DNA of 64,000 nucleotides. Source: Atherix ibis. Taxonomy: Eukaryota > Arthropoda > Insecta > Diptera > Athericidae. The position numbers and the translations under genes are program-made. Where the stretch lies: assembly GCA_958298945.1 (NCBI GenBank), contig OY282609.1:61662220-61726219 (forward strand). The letters run 5' to 3'. The first letter of the stretch is position 1. Every line of letters begins with the position of its first letter. The notes beneath the pieces were generated by a model. The model made no database searches, was not told the DNA's origin, and worked only from the letters and a program-made list of their open reading frames with translations. Positions 1 through 12,609 of the stretch are shown one piece after another.

Positions 1-2014
1 TTAATACTGCTGATGCTGATACTTTTTATATTTAAAGAAATAGCAAAAAAAAAGCTCCAAAAAATTCGCTAATAAAAATAATTAAAGGAAATTTATAGAT
101 TTTTTCAAATTTCCAATTTAGTCTTAAAAATATGTTCTTTTTAAAATTTATATATTTATACATACAAATACTTTCAAATATTTTATTTTTAATTTTATTT
201 TCAAGTCTTGTGTCTGAAGAATTTTTACCAAACAAAAAATTGGTAATTGTTGTATTAAATTTTTTTTTTTATTATTTATATTCAAATAAATTTTAAACCA
301 ATTATAAATATTATTTTAATTACGATTAAGATTTAATTAGTATTATTAATAACTAAGCATTTAAATATTTTACAAAAAATCCTATCTTTGGCAATTATTT
401 TCGATATGTTTCGTCTACATTTATTTGATCAAACAAATTCTTACTTCTTTTTTTTTTTAATTTCATATTTTTTAATAAGTAAGAGTTTATACAATTGAAT
501 TTTTTTGTTTTTTCCACATTAGTAATAGAGTTTTTTTTCCATTTTAAAAAAATGTCATCTATTTAGCTTTTTTTTTTTTAATACAAAAAAATGTCACATT
601 TTATTAAATATTTTGTATATAAATATAGTTAGTATAAATATTATTTAATTTTTAATTATGCTCTTCTTGATATCTCATAAAAAGTCTTCCAATAAATCAT
701 TTATATTATTTTATTTTCTCATTTTTTTTACCACCAATTTTATATATTAGAGTTTGTGTGTATTTATAATTGAAATAATTTTTATTTGCAACAAAAAAAA
801 TATAATTGAAATTCTAAGCAATTAAAAAACATATTTTAAAATTATCAAATGTTTGTTAATACTTACCGGTACGTAGTATTACTTATGCATTATTAATGAA
901 AAAGCTTTCTTTTTTCTAAAAAAAAAGGCTTACCCTTAATAATCATAAAAGCTTGCGATTGAACTTATCATAGGCTAGCTAGCTAGCTGTATTTTAGATT
1001 TTAAGTTTTTAAAGGAATTGTTAAAAAATAGGATCCTAAAAGAAAATATTTATTGCTACTCTGATCTATACACACAACTCCTCCTATTTACACTCATTTT
1101 TAAATCAGTAAAGATCATAGGATTTAGTTAAATATATTAAATATTTCTAGTTTTATGCTTTTTGATTATTTATAATTTTTTTAATTTTTTATCAATTTTT
1201 ATTATATTATTTAATTTTTAATAATAAACATATAAATGAAATAATTGTATAATGATGACTTATACCGACTTCTAGTCATAACTATATTATTTGTTTATAT
1301 TTTTTTTTTCGTTTTTAATTTTTCCTCATTTTTTGGTTTAATTTTTTATTATTATAGATTATTATAAATATTATTATTATTATTATTATTATTATAGTAT
1401 TTTATGTACGTGCATAGTTATAGTAATTATATTCATCATTATCATATTCATATACATACATACATTACAACAAATTCACATAATTTTAGTTTTGTTTTCT
1501 TCAATTTATTCAGTTTTGGCCTTAAACCACTTTTGTAGTAATAGCACACGCTATACGTTTGGGAATTTTAGTGCGCTATGATGAGCTACCTTATTATATC
1601 TGATGTTGTCCTTAAGGACATGCAGTAAAATTGTAAAATGAAAATTATACTCAAGCATGCCGATATTATATGTTTAGCGTTTGATCGATATATCCTTGAA
1701 CCGTTAGCTGTAAATATAAAATCGTAATGTTGTTTTTTTTTTAATTTCTAAAGAGAAACAAAATTTTGAATTATGAAAAAAAAGAGGATGTACCTAATAT
1801 TTTAGGATGAAAAATGAACTTAGACTGCATTCTTTGCATATATATAATTTTTTTTTTATATTATGATAAAATAGAAACAATAATAATTGTTTATAAAATT
1901 TGTGTAAAATGTTATAAAAAGATTATAAATTGTGACATTTTATAAATGTGCAAAAATCCCAAACTCTATTTTTAAATTATTTTCTACAAAAAAGAAATTC
2001 TTCTACGTACGTAC
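1..2014. other. AT-rich non-coding DNA downstream of the last visible beat exon
   Basis: No gene is recognisable on either strand. The stretch lies 3' of the last visible beat exon, so it is intron or 3' flank of that gene. It contains an (ATT)n microsatellite near 1369-1395 and many A or T homopolymers. The terminal beat exon is not identifiable here and may lie outside the window. Confidence 0.6.
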
Positions 2015-2150
2015 CTTGTACACGATCAGCACGTGAATTACTAGCATATACCGTTTCTCTGGACTCTAATACTGGAGCTTTTTGTGGCTTGTCACCTTCA
2101 ACACTTTCTTCATTACTCCTCCAATAAACTGTAGCTATAGTTGCTAAACA
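2015..2150 (-). CDS. beat: beat exon closing Ig domain 2 and starting the C-terminal region
   Basis: After acceptor TTATAG the exon reads CLATIATVYWRSNEESVEG, then KPQKAPVLESRETVYA and SNSRADRVQ. The leading Cys is the second cysteine of Ig domain 2. The donor AG|GTACGT leaves one base of a split codon, so a further 3' exon is required. The 170-base intron upstream (2151-2320) contains nothing else. Confidence 0.88.
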
Positions 2151-5100
2151 CTATAAATCAAATACAAAATATTATCATAACAAAAAATTCTGAACAAATT
2201 TGATATCATAGTTTTTTGTATTACTCAACAACAAAAAAAAAATTGAACTTTAGTAGCCGCAACAAAAATAAAAATCTTATTTAAGTACTTTTTACTTAGA
2301 TGGAAAAATGTACAACTTACTTTTAATTTCATATCACCACGTCGAAAATGCCTTTGCCGTACACGAAATTCAAGACCTAAAATTGATGTTTCCAAACCCT
2401 CCCGGCCACTTACAATGGCATCGTATGGTTTTAACATACTATGTTCAGCTGGTTCACCATTAATAAACCAACTTAGATGGGTTGCTGGTTTTGAACGTCC
2501 TGATGTACAATTTACCCTAACTAAATCGCCAATTTGGTATCTTGGTCGTCCGCCAATTATACGTGGACCTTCGTCTGGTAATGCTATAAATTTACAATAG
2601 ACAAAAATGTAGTATTTAATTTCAAAAAGGATCAAAACAAAAATAAGAATTTCATTTCAGTATGTTTTTATGATAGAAAAAATTAAATCATCTACAATCT
2701 TTAAAAATCAGTTGGACTTTTTCAAAAAAATAAATTTCCATAATAATTTTTAATGCTTAACATATAATATTATAGATAAATCCTTTTAACAAAAATAATT
2801 CACTAAAATCTGTTTTAAGGTTTTCAATGTTCAACTTTTTGTAAAAGTATACAAATTCCATAGTTTTAAAAGTTTGATTTTCAAGAAAAATTTTCTGTAA
2901 TTTACAAAAGTTTAAATTAAAATTCAATCCAAAAGACGCAAAATATTCTTACGGAAACAGTAGAAATTTTACAACTTTAGGACACACACCTTGCATACTT
3001 ATTGTTCGTGATTGACTTACCTTTTTTCAATTGCTTTTGTTAGTTGTTTTCTTTTTTCCTTTCTTTTTAATTAATAGTACAACTTGTTAGAATTTCAGTT
3101 TTCTGATTTCTTTAAATTAAATTTCTACTATTTGACATGCAAGACATTTAAAATCCAATATTTAAAATAAAAAAAAAACCATTATTGATTATTATCAAAA
3201 TTAAGGAATGTTTTAACAAATGAAAATATCCATTCAAAATAGAATTTAATTTGTCAAATTAAAATGGTATTTACTTATGGAATTCCATTTAACTATTTCA
3301 AAATAGTTAGTAATGTTTAAATACGTTCGAAAAGTTTTCAAATTAATATGAAGAAAGTAGAAAATTTATATATGGATACTTATCGTTTCTACCCATTATC
3401 AATCAAGTAATCTCCTTAATAAAGATTAAAGATAAATTTTTAAAATAACGTTTTTAAACATTGATTAGTTGGAATGGTAGATGAATTGTTCTGAACGATA
3501 TTTAATAATAGTTTGAACTGTACACTTAAGTAAAAGAGAAAAATTCTCAATGATAAGATTTAGAAAAGTTGATAATCATCAGAAAGTAATTCACAAGTTG
3601 TTTGTGTCTTCCCCAAATATTTTAATATAACCATTATCTTCATGGTTATTATATATCGTTAATTAATATCCGTCAGTTGCATGCCAACTTACGAAATGGG
3701 CAACCTTCTTTCTTCTTCTTCTCCCTTTCCAAATATTCACAATCAATTTGAGTTGCACTCGGAAAATCTGACGGGGTGGAAAAATTATACAAAGAGCACA
3801 TCAATTCAAAGTAAACGCAATTCTACCAAATAAAAATAAGGAAAATCGTCTGAAAGTGAGCAAGCAAATAGAAGGCATAAAAAAAACTCGTATAGTCCAA
3901 AGAAAATTTACCATAGCTACCACAGTTAAAGTTCCATTACTGCCGTATTTTTTTTATAAAGTTTTTCTTTAGAAGTTTTCTGACCGAGCTTGGAGAGAAA
4001 AAAAAAGGATTGTCTGGAAGCTGTCCATAATAAGAGCGGACGACCTTCGCTAAAGGTTTAACCCGAAAGGATTAAATTGGTTCTTTGGCGTTTCTCATTA
4101 TTTATGACTGCGTTTATTTATTTTCTATTTTCATTTTTTTTGTTTCATCAGTTTTTTGTCTCATTTCTCGACGTATTTTTCTCATTTTCATTTCAGGGAG
4201 GGACGAAAAAAGCTCTCGATTTCATCAATTCTACTATGAAAATGATGATATTGTCGTCAGTCAAAGCCAGAAAAGGCCAGAAACTTACGTTGGACTGTAT
4301 ATCCCTTTTGTGTGCTCTATATTTAATCTGAACAGTAAAGTTGAAGTTATGCATAAATTTGGAAAAATTATTAGCAGGGCGTCTTATGTGTATACAAGAA
4401 AATGAATAGAATAAATATGCCCGGAGAAAAAGAGTAAATAGATTGAGTGGCATTTTGGGTGGTAACCCTTTTTTTTTTATTCTATCTCGAATAGTTCTTG
4501 CTCGAAATTTGGTGAAAATAAATCTTATATTTTACGGTGATATGATCTGACTGTACTCTGAGCAAATTCTATTTTCACTTCATGATATTCTACGGCCGTA
4601 TCTATAATGTATACATTTATTTTGATATCAAATTTGCACACTACACAATACAATAATAAAACTAAAGTGTGTGTAGAAAAATTTTATCGAAAATTAAATT
4701 TGTCCATAGTCAATTTTATCGAGAACAGAGTTTTTGATAGTTTAGAATATTATTTGTTAATTTTTTTTTTGTGTGCCCATATAATATTTTTTTTCAAATT
4801 TTACTAATTTCATACCAAGTGTATAAGCTTAAATCCGCTGTTTTTTAGTTAAAAAAAACATGCATTTTCATAGAAAACAAAAACAAATTTATTCAAAGTA
4901 CTTGCCCTCGCTAGGTACACATTTTTCCTATCTTTCGGGCAATTTGTGGATACCACGCCATAAAAATTCCTTCTATTTGGAGGCAAACCACTCATCAAGC
5001 CATTTTGGACGTCTTCGTAAGAATCGAAGTGCTGCTCAACGAGCGTGTGGCCCATCGACAAAAACAGGTGGTAGTCGGAAGGGGCCGGGTCTGGTAAATA

Positions 5101-8100
5101 AGCGGGGTAGGGTAACACCTCCCAGTTGAGTGTCTCCAAGTATTTTCGGACCATTTTTGACGTGTGCGATGGTGCGTTGTCGTGGAGGAAAATCAGCTTG
5201 TCATGTCTTTGTTATTAATCCGTACTTTTTTCACGCAGAGCACGGTGCAATTTGATCAGTTGTTGGTGGTAGCGGTGGGAATTGACAGTTTCACCAGGTT
5301 TCAATATCTCATAATAGATGATACCTTGCTGATTCCACCAAACGCGCAGCATCGTCTTCCGTCCGAAACGATTTGGTCTTTGGGAAGATGTTGATGGTTG
5401 GCCGAGATCAACGCACGATTTCTTGTGTTTAGGATTCTCGAAATATATCCACTTTTCATCGCCTGTCACAATCCGATGCAGGAACTACTTTCTTTTTTGT
5501 CTGGTGAGCAAGATTTCGCATGTGTTTTGACGTCGCTTCATCTGCCTATTGTTCAATTCATGCGGCACCTATTTTCCGATATTTTCAATCTTCCCCATGG
5601 CACGCAGACGTATGAAAATGGCTGGTTGAGTAACACCCAATTGCTCCGCGAGCATTTCTTGCGACTGGGTATCGTCTTCGTCCAAACGAGCCTGCAATTG
5701 ATGGTCCTCAACCTTCCTACGCCGATTTTCACGCTTCTTGTCCCGCAAGTCAAAATTGCCGTCTTTGAACAGACGAAACCAATCTCGGCACGTTGTTTCC
5801 AATAAAGCACTATCACCGTAGGCCGCCATTAGCATTCGATGCGATTCGGCAGCCGATTTCTTCAAATTGAAGTAGAAAAGCAGAGCTTCCCACATATGCT
5901 CTTTTTCTGGCACAAAACTAGACATGATTACCAAAGTAAAAATGTATGTTGTTGTACGAAATTGCTTACAATGTGCACTGATTAATGTTGACAGATGTCA
6001 AACTCATAAAAAAAAAGTATGGCGTGCCCACGGTAGCTTAATACGCTCACTATCGCCATCTATGAGCAAACAGCGGATTTAACCTTAAACACCTGGTAGT
6101 TTTTTAAAAAAATTTAAATTTTTAAAGATCTTTTTTTGTATAATTTACTGCCAAAATACTACATGATTTTCGTTTATAAAAACAATCGATTAAACTAAAC
6201 AGTTTCGAATGCAGCGTAAAATAAAAAAATTAATTTAGGATTACATTTTAAAAGTAAATACATATTAAAAGATACGAAAGACCGGAATTGATTTGAATCA
6301 ATTGTTAATAATTTGCTTACCCGTAATACAATCATTTTTGACTAGCTGTTTTGCTAATATTTTCTATATTGATATAAAAAAAGCATATACCGGCAGTTAC
6401 TGAAACTTTATAGGAAAGTCTTTTTAAATAGAAATTCTGTAAATAGTGAAAAAACTCCCTTTCTCTTTTGTTAAGTATTGAAATATTCATGTTATAAAAA
6501 ACAAGACACTTTTCAAATTTTCTACTAATGCAAAATATGAAAAAATCTCTAAATGCCTAGCCACTTCATTTAAATCAAGTATAATATGGAAATATAAAAG
6601 TAAAATGGAAAATGAAGCGAACTTGAATAAATTCTTGCTAAAACTCATTTGGCTTTAAGTCTGTAAACTTACTACTTAGAGTATCTGCATCATATGGTAG
6701 AGCACTGCGGTTTCTGCAAAAATCAAAAAGCCTAATCGGCAATAAATGCAAATTGAGTTTGAACATTTTTACTGCCTTCGGCTTAACACAAACCAAAAAA
6801 GTTTGGGTATACTTGTAGGAGAATTTCTTGTTCAACCATAAATTGAAATATTTTTTTTATTGTTGGTGCTACAATTATACATAAATGGAATGGAAAAGAT
6901 ACGATCAGCTTATATATATTTAAAAAGGAGGGCTAACATTTAATAACCTTAAAAAAATACATAGTCCTATCGTATGCTTTAGCAAATCGACACGATTTCA
7001 AGTCGATTATATTGTTCTATGACCTTGTCATTTTCGTCTCAGTTTGATTTCATTTTAATTTTCATTTGTTCTTTTATCATATTTGTCCAATTTATCTTTT
7101 GTTTGCCATTCATCCCCTAATAGAATAAGGAACTGACCATCTTAGTATAAAAGTTTGATTTTTCAAGCTGCAAATATTTTCTTTGGTTTGTTTCAACTTT
7201 TTCATCTTATTATGTTAGTTAATCTGTAAAGAAGAGAAGCTTCACATCTTTATAGAAATGGGGTAAGTTATGAACATTATAAGGGTGGTGTTGTGTTGGT
7301 AATATCTGCAACGAACGTGAAAGACCAAATGTCAACACGACTTTTGCAACAACAAAAAAAAATCCATTATAAAATAGCTGATAGGCCCCGGCACTATTCT
7401 TATTTTTCCTACAAAAGTTTCGATTTTATTTTATTTTCTCTGTGCAGATTTTGTCATTGTGTGCTTTATATTCTTATTATAAAATTATGGTGGCGTAACG
7501 CTTTACCATTAGGGTTACATCGAATAAACTTTAGCCCTTTTTAAAAAAAAAAAAAAAACTTAAAGAAGGAAGGAAAAAGAAAAAAAGATCAAAATTAGAA
7601 AAGAAAATAAAACAAAAATGAAATAAAATAAAATGAAAGCTAAGTTAATTTATTCCCTCCAGTTTTTCCTATTTTACACCTTACCATTACTCTTAGTGTT
7701 AGGGATTGGTTGAGTAATGAGTTCCTGTAAGCCTTGGGGCTTGCAATCATCAAAGACAGTAATTGGCGAACTTGTTTGACTCTCATTTTCCCCGCAAGTC
7801 CTTTTTTCTATATTATACGTATTTCACCCTTTTCTCTGCATTTAAGCTTTATTTCTTTCCTATTGTCATTTTACTTTTTGAATTTCCGGTTCGACTTAAC
7901 TTTTTGTCCTAGTTTCTTATGCTTTTTTAAATAATTTTCTTTTTTTCATACTTATATATAACCCCCTAGTCCTATTTTTATCCTTTTTTGTTTAATTTTT
8001 TAAAATCCATTTTCCTTTCTAACTCTTCATAATTACTAATTTACTTAGCCTTTAAAATTTATTTTTGTTTTCCTTAGAATTGATTTCTTTTAGAAATATG

Positions 8101-9097
8101 GTCTTTGATGCGAAACAAAATCTGGGCAATAATAAATATGACCAAATATAATAAATTAGAAAAATTTTGTTTGTTTCCCTTTTCAAATTTTTTTTTCTCT
8201 TACCAAATAAGTTTAAATTGTTTTAAGTAGCACTACCATTATTAGTTCTCAGTTCTAAACATTTTAAATCTTTTAAGAATCGTTTTATTATGAATATTTA
8301 TAACAAAAATCATTTTTATCGTAGATTTATTTGAAATAATTTGAAAAATGTTACTAACTACAATTGGTTACGTAAAGAGAAAGTGACTTAAACTTGAAAA
8401 AGCACCACAGTTCTTGTTACTAAATTCCTCCCTTGTGCCTAATTTATACAAACAAGTTTTGAAAACACCAACAGCAGAATCGAGGATTTGTTTGTATAAA
8501 TTGAATCGATTGTACCTAGATTCTTACATTTCAAATTTATCAAAAAAGTTACTTATTGTAGTGATATTATAATAAAATTATAAAAATAAATATGAACATA
8601 CCAACAACTATCATATCGCCATGGTCAGATACAGTTTGAAACGATGGTGCTTCTGCAGAAACTTCGCATCGATACCGTCCAGTTGTTGATAGATTAACAT
8701 TTCGCAGAACAACAACGTTATCTGTTGAATTGTGTATCTGTCAGAAAAATAAATAAAATATTGTATTATTATTTATTTAAATAAAAATCTTTTCTTTGTG
8801 CTCTATTGCACTTGATTTAAACATAATTTCACCTTTTTTTTTATTTCAAAACATGCAAAAAGAATATTTATAACAAGATAAGGCTTACATCAACGGTTAC
8901 TCCTGGTAATGGAAATATTTGTGCAGGAGGCATATCTCTTGGCAGATATCTATAAAACTCATTACCATCCTTGTACCATTTTACGGAATACAACGCTTCG
9001 CCATCTAAATCGTAAAAGCATTCCAGTCTTGCTGAACTATCTCGAACTGTATGATTTGGTATTCGGACTTCAGTCAATCTTAAACTGTGCGTATATT
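2015..9097 (-). CDS. beat: beaten-path (beat) family immunoglobulin-domain gene, partial (four internal exons)
   Basis: Four exons on the minus strand join into 744 coding bases, 9097-8889, 8737-8602, 2583-2321 and 2150-2015, with matching phases (1, 0, 1, 0) and GT-AG junctions. They encode two immunoglobulin-like domains. The first has the Cys in LECFYD, the Trp in SVKWYKDG and the Cys in YRCEVS. The second has VNCTSGRSKP, LSWFINGEP and KLKCLAT. The phrases ALYSVKWYKDGNEFYRY and GGRPRYQIGD and the tail PVLESRETVYA are hallmarks of insect Beat proteins. These are secreted or membrane-tethered ligands for Side-family receptors that control motor-axon defasciculation. The signal-peptide exon (upstream of 9097) and the C-terminal exon (below 2015) were not found. 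The paralogue (I to VII) cannot be assigned from memory. No stop or frameshift is present, so the gene looks functional. Confidence 0.92.
2321..2583 (-). CDS. beat: beat exon encoding Ig domain 2
   Basis: A 263-base exon with acceptor TTTATAG and donor AAA|GTAAGT. It completes the Ala codon and reads LPDEGPRIIGGRPRYQIGD, the Cys in VRVNCTSGRS, LSWFINGEPAEHSM, VSGREGLETSILGLEF and GDMKLK. It is the best conserved stretch of the gene. Open frame beyond the two splice sites is intronic. Confidence 0.92.
4815..6096 (-). mobile_element. Mos1-like (mauritiana subfamily) mariner, copy 1
   Basis: A 1282-bp element flanked by TA at 4813-4814 and 6097-6098, with imperfect terminal inverted repeats (CCAAGTGTATAAGCTTAAAT on the left). 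Its length is close to that of Mos1 (1286 bp). It lies inside the long beat intron in the same orientation as the gene. Two similar copies are at 27531-28724 and 45822-47108. Confidence 0.92.
4889..5925 (-). pseudogene. Mos1-like mariner transposase pseudogene, copy 1
   Basis: The translation starts MSSFVPEKEHMWEALLF and runs through the N-terminal helix-turn-helix region, then TGDEKWIYF, FLHDNAPSH and APSDYHLF, so all three catalytic Asp of the DD34D triad remain. It is broken by a TAG at the Trp of the WVPHEL motif (5569-5571, codon 119), two adjacent TAA codons (5212-5217, codons 237-238) and a one-base deletion in the codons before WLDEWF near 5010. It cannot make active transposase. Confidence 0.9.
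8602..8737 (-). CDS. beat: beat exon encoding the end of Ig domain 1
   Basis: A 136-base exon with acceptor CTGACAG and donor TTG|GTATG. It reads IHNSTDNVVVLRNVNL and then the second Ig Cys in YRCEVSAEAPSFQT, ending at GDMIVV plus the first base of an Ala codon. It is separated from the previous exon by a 151-base intron and from the next by about 6 kb. It is too short to stand out as an open frame and was found by splicing and family pattern. Confidence 0.9.
8889..9097 (-). CDS. beat: beat exon encoding the first part of Ig domain 1
   Basis: The acceptor is a pyrimidine-rich tract ending TTTTCAG before position 9097 (minus strand). The donor is GAT|GTAAG at 8889/8888. The exon starts with two bases of a split codon, then reads YTHSLRLTEVRIPNHTV and ends at GVTVD. 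It carries the first Ig Cys and the core Trp. The phase implies an upstream exon ending with one base of a codon, presumably the signal-peptide exon, which I could not locate. Confidence 0.9.
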
Positions 9098-11339
9098 CTG
9101 AAAATCAAAAATAAAATACAATAAATAAAAAGATTTTCCCATAAATCCAAGAGTATATCGTTTAGCATCAATCACTTAATCATGGCAGTTAACTAAATAA
9201 AGAAAGTATTTTCGATTGGTGAAGTTGTAATCTTCTCTCGACAAATATATCACAAGTTGCAGCTAATTATTTAAAAGCTACAACAGATACCAAATAAACT
9301 GTAGATGGTTTTCAGGAAAATATTATAGAAATCAAAAATAAGGGGGTATATATTATGGTAAAAGTATTTATAAAATGGCTACCATAGAAATAGTCATTAC
9401 TACCATTACTCTGCTTACCAATAATATATACCATTGAAATTGGTATACAAAACTTAATATTTGCAGCTGTATTAAGAGGATGTGATGATTAAAAAGGAAA
9501 AAAGTTGGGATAAATGAGTCTGATTCCGTCAATGTGAAGAAAAAAAATTGTACAAATTTTCGAATGACCACTGGATGAGCGGGAGTAAAAAAAAAACGAA
9601 GGAAATGAACCTATGCGGTCATTAAGTTAAGTGAGATAAATATCTTAATTAGGTTCCGTTGAGCTATAGCTATGCTGGTGTTATTTATTTGCTAGCTTCC
9701 ATATAATCTTTTCTCTATACGAAATGCCTCTGAATTCTATTCGTTTCATTTCTATTACATCATTTGTTTTATGGATAATCATCCACAGCTTGTATACTTG
9801 ATTTTTCGACTGTCTACCAAATAATTGTAATTTATCAACTCACCAATTTCACAAACCCCGTAATTCCCTCTTATTGGTTGCCGTAGTTTTGATACAAAAT
9901 TCATAAATAATTTGAAGTCAATTGTCCTTAAAAGTTTAATTGTAATTTTGGATATTTTAGAATAACTTTTTGTTTAATTTGTTTTTGAGGATAGCTTACA
10001 TTTTGGGGGTTCATTAGAAGTTTTGAAATTTCAAATACACCAGACCAAAAATAAGTCATTATTAAATTCCTTATGAAATTCAATCAGAAAAATTAGAACA
10101 AATTTTTTTCCCCCCATAATATCTAATATTCAAATGTTGATACTTATACGTGTATCTATTTTGAGCATCCAAATAGTATCGTAACTGAACTCTTTTTGAA
10201 AATGACATACTATTAAAATTATCAAAGGCCGATCTATAATATAAACGTACAAAAACATATTTTATATAATAACAATTCTGCAATAATAATTAATTTTTAA
10301 TGTCTATTTCTAATTACTGACAAATGACCATTTTCGCTAATGACTATAGAACATCAACCAGCTTAAAGGCTCCATCTTAGCTTTATATTATTTTAATTAA
10401 CTGCTCGGCTGTAATTCATCCATTTCGAAAAGCGTTAATTTAACTGAATAATGAAAGTAGTCCTCGTACTTTCTATCAATACAATTTCGTAATTGTGTAT
10501 GATTTAGTCAGTAGGGTTAGGTGGTGTTGGCAGTATCATGCTTTTTAATCTCACTCTTCTAAAAACTACAGAAAAAGATATAAAGATGCCCAGAAATTTG
10601 CGAAAATTCTCAAATGAACTAATTTCGAATTGTTGCTAATGTGCAAAATCGTACAAATCTTCCTTGTTTGATATTGTCCGCCTGGTCGTTTTATGTGTGC
10701 GCTAATTCTTCGGGTTTGGTTTGATTAAAGCAATTTATCGTCGAGAATACATACACGTATATTTACTACCACCTATCATGTTGTATTTTATGCTTTTATA
10801 TGCAGCACATTTTTGTTGACCAGTCCGTCAGTAAAGCCCTCCCATTAAATTCGATGAGGTTGTTTGTAAGTTATTTCTACTGTTACTAAAATGTTATTGC
10901 TATGATTCTTTCTATATTCATATTAAGTGGAAGAATATATTTTGTGTGTGTATAAGCATTCCAATGAAAACAAATTCCAGGGAATTTACTGCACTCCAAG
11001 GCACATCAACATTTTTTCCGTGTAATCGATCTTCTTCGCTGCTCTCTGTGTTCAATTAATTTTCATCTTGATTTGCTTTTTGCTTCTTAAAATATTTAAC
11101 AATAATTAAGAGTAATTATCTTTATTATCGATTGTATTGATAAAAATTGGACATTTTCTAGATTTATTCATATGATTGTAAGAATAAATTTCTTCTGCAT
11201 TTGAGCATAAATCCAAAAAGTCTCCATTAAGCATTGAAGTAAAAGTTTATTCAAGATTTTCTTCAATAGTTTTATAAAGGGTTTTTGAATAAGAACTTGA
11301 CAACTTTTTTTTTAAATATCTTGCAAACCATTTGAGATA
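9098..11339. other. Non-coding stretch upstream of the beat Ig exons
   Basis: No exon, RNA gene or element is recognised. A beat signal-peptide exon could lie here or further right on the minus strand, but none of the short minus-strand frames has both a signal-peptide-like start and a donor in the needed phase. The last 300 bases before 11340 (such as AAATATCTTGCAAACC) may be the 3' end of the DD41D-like element that continues right of the family A mariner. Confidence 0.5.
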
Positions 11340-12585
11340 CGAGGGTCGTTCAATAAGTCCTTAGAAAAAGATGAAAAAAAAATGTTTTTCAAAAAAAAAA
11401 AAATTTTATTTTTCAACATAATTCCAAAATTTTTATCCCGTCCAAAAAATAGGATTTCGGAAGTTCTGCAAAATACTCATCCGTTTGAGCAATGACGTCC
11501 TCGTTGGAAGTGAACCGTCGTCCGCCAAGCCATTTCTTCAGATTGGGGAAAAGAAAATAGTCACTCGGGGCCAAATCTGGTGAATAAGCAGGATGCTGCA
11601 ACAATTCCATTCTCAATTCCACAATTCTGGCCATGGAAACAGCGCAGGTGTGCACACGCGCATTGTCCTGATGCAAGAGGATTTTTTTCTTCTTTAGATG
11701 GGGTCGTTTCTCTTTGATTTCCTCGCTCAACCGTTGCAATAACGACGCGTAATACGCTCCTGTTATTGTTTTTCCTTTTTCCAAGTAGTCGATAAAAATG
11801 ATGCCCTGCGAATCCCAAAAGACCGTGGCCATCACCTTGCCGGCCGATGGCACAGTTTTTGCCTTCTTCGGAGCCCGTTCACCCTTGAAAATCTAATGTG
11901 ATGACTGTCTCTTCGTTTCTGGAGTGTAGTAGTGTATCCAGGTTTCGTCCACAGTGACATATCGACGAAAGAATTCGGCAGGATTGCGATGAAAGAGTGC
12001 CAACATAGCCTCAGAGTCCACTACACGATTGCGCTTATTCTCCTCTGAGAGCAAGCGCGGCACCCATCTTGCCGAAATTTTTTTCACAGACAATTTTTCA
12101 TGCAAAATTGAAGCGACTGTACCTTGTGATATGCCCGTGGCCTCAACTAATTCGCGCACTTTAATTCGCCGATTGTTCAAAATCAGATCATGGATTTTGT
12201 CGATGATTTCAGGAGTAGACACCTCAACTGGGCGTCCTGAACGATGTTCATCTTTTGTGGATGAACGGCCACGTTTAAATTCATTCACCCAATTGTAAAC
12301 CGTCGCAAACACAGGTGCAGATGTGCCATGAACTGCATCCAACTCGGCTTTGATTTCTTTCGCGCTTAAGCCTTTCAAATGGAGATGTTTGATGACAGCC
12401 CTAAACTCGCTTTTTTTCCATTGTTATGCACAAATAAATGTCGTTAACTTTAATCGACGATAGAAATTGACCTACGCTATGGATCGAGCTGAAATTTCGA
12501 TAATGCTACTTACAGAAAAAAAAAATCTACCGACACTACGAGCGTAATTTCTTGGATTTTCTAAAGACTTATTGAACGACTCTCG
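11340..12585 (-). mobile_element. mariner family A, copy 1
   Basis: Terminal inverted repeats CGAGGGTCGTTCAATAAGTC (left) and the matching right end, flanked by TA at 11338-11339 and 12586-12587; 1246 bp. Related copies are at 15008-15860 and 26040-27368. It sits directly against the 3' end of the DD41D-like remnant at 12610-13340, probably inserted in that element's 3' region. Confidence 0.92.
11413..12421 (-). pseudogene. family A mariner transposase pseudogene, copy 1
   Basis: The protein resembles DD34D mariner transposases: an N-terminal helix-turn-helix (HLHLKGLSAKEIKAEL), then VTVDETWIHYY, LLHQDNARVH and LAPSDYFLF with the three catalytic Asp. Defects: an extra A in the A-run just after the ATG (seven, where the other two copies have six) shifts the frame; CAGTGG became CATTAG at about 11890, giving a stop; and the last residues after DGIKILE are lost in a 3' deletion. 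Confidence 0.88.
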
Positions 12586-12609
12586 TATATCAAAACTTTT
12601 ATTATTGGC

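Larger units (their letters stand above)
2584..8601 (-). other. about 6-kb beat intron
   Basis: Intron between the exons ending at 8602 and starting at 2583. Apart from the mariner at 4815-6096 it is AT-rich and shows no supported gene. The part at about 3700-4460 is less AT-rich and open on both strands (84-106 codons), but those translations are low-complexity, match nothing I recognise and lack splice support. T-rich and A-rich runs dominate 7380-8220. Confidence 0.7.

Noticed and set aside
4077..4453. Overlapping open frames on both strands (84-106 codons) in the long beat intron
   Set aside because: Translations are hydrophobic and low-complexity on one strand, with no motif, no splice support and equal openness on the opposite strand.
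5164..5805. Plus-strand open frames of 76 and 135 codons
   Set aside because: They are antisense shadows of the Mos1-like transposase pseudogene.
9368..9571. Signal-peptide exon of the beat-like gene
   Set aside because: The frame is hydrophobic throughout rather than an N-terminal signal followed by a mature start, and no donor leaves the one-base phase required by the exon at 9097.
12029..12298. Plus-strand 89-codon frame, also present at 26776-27045
   Set aside because: Antisense to the family A transposase; its recurrence only reflects the repeat copies.
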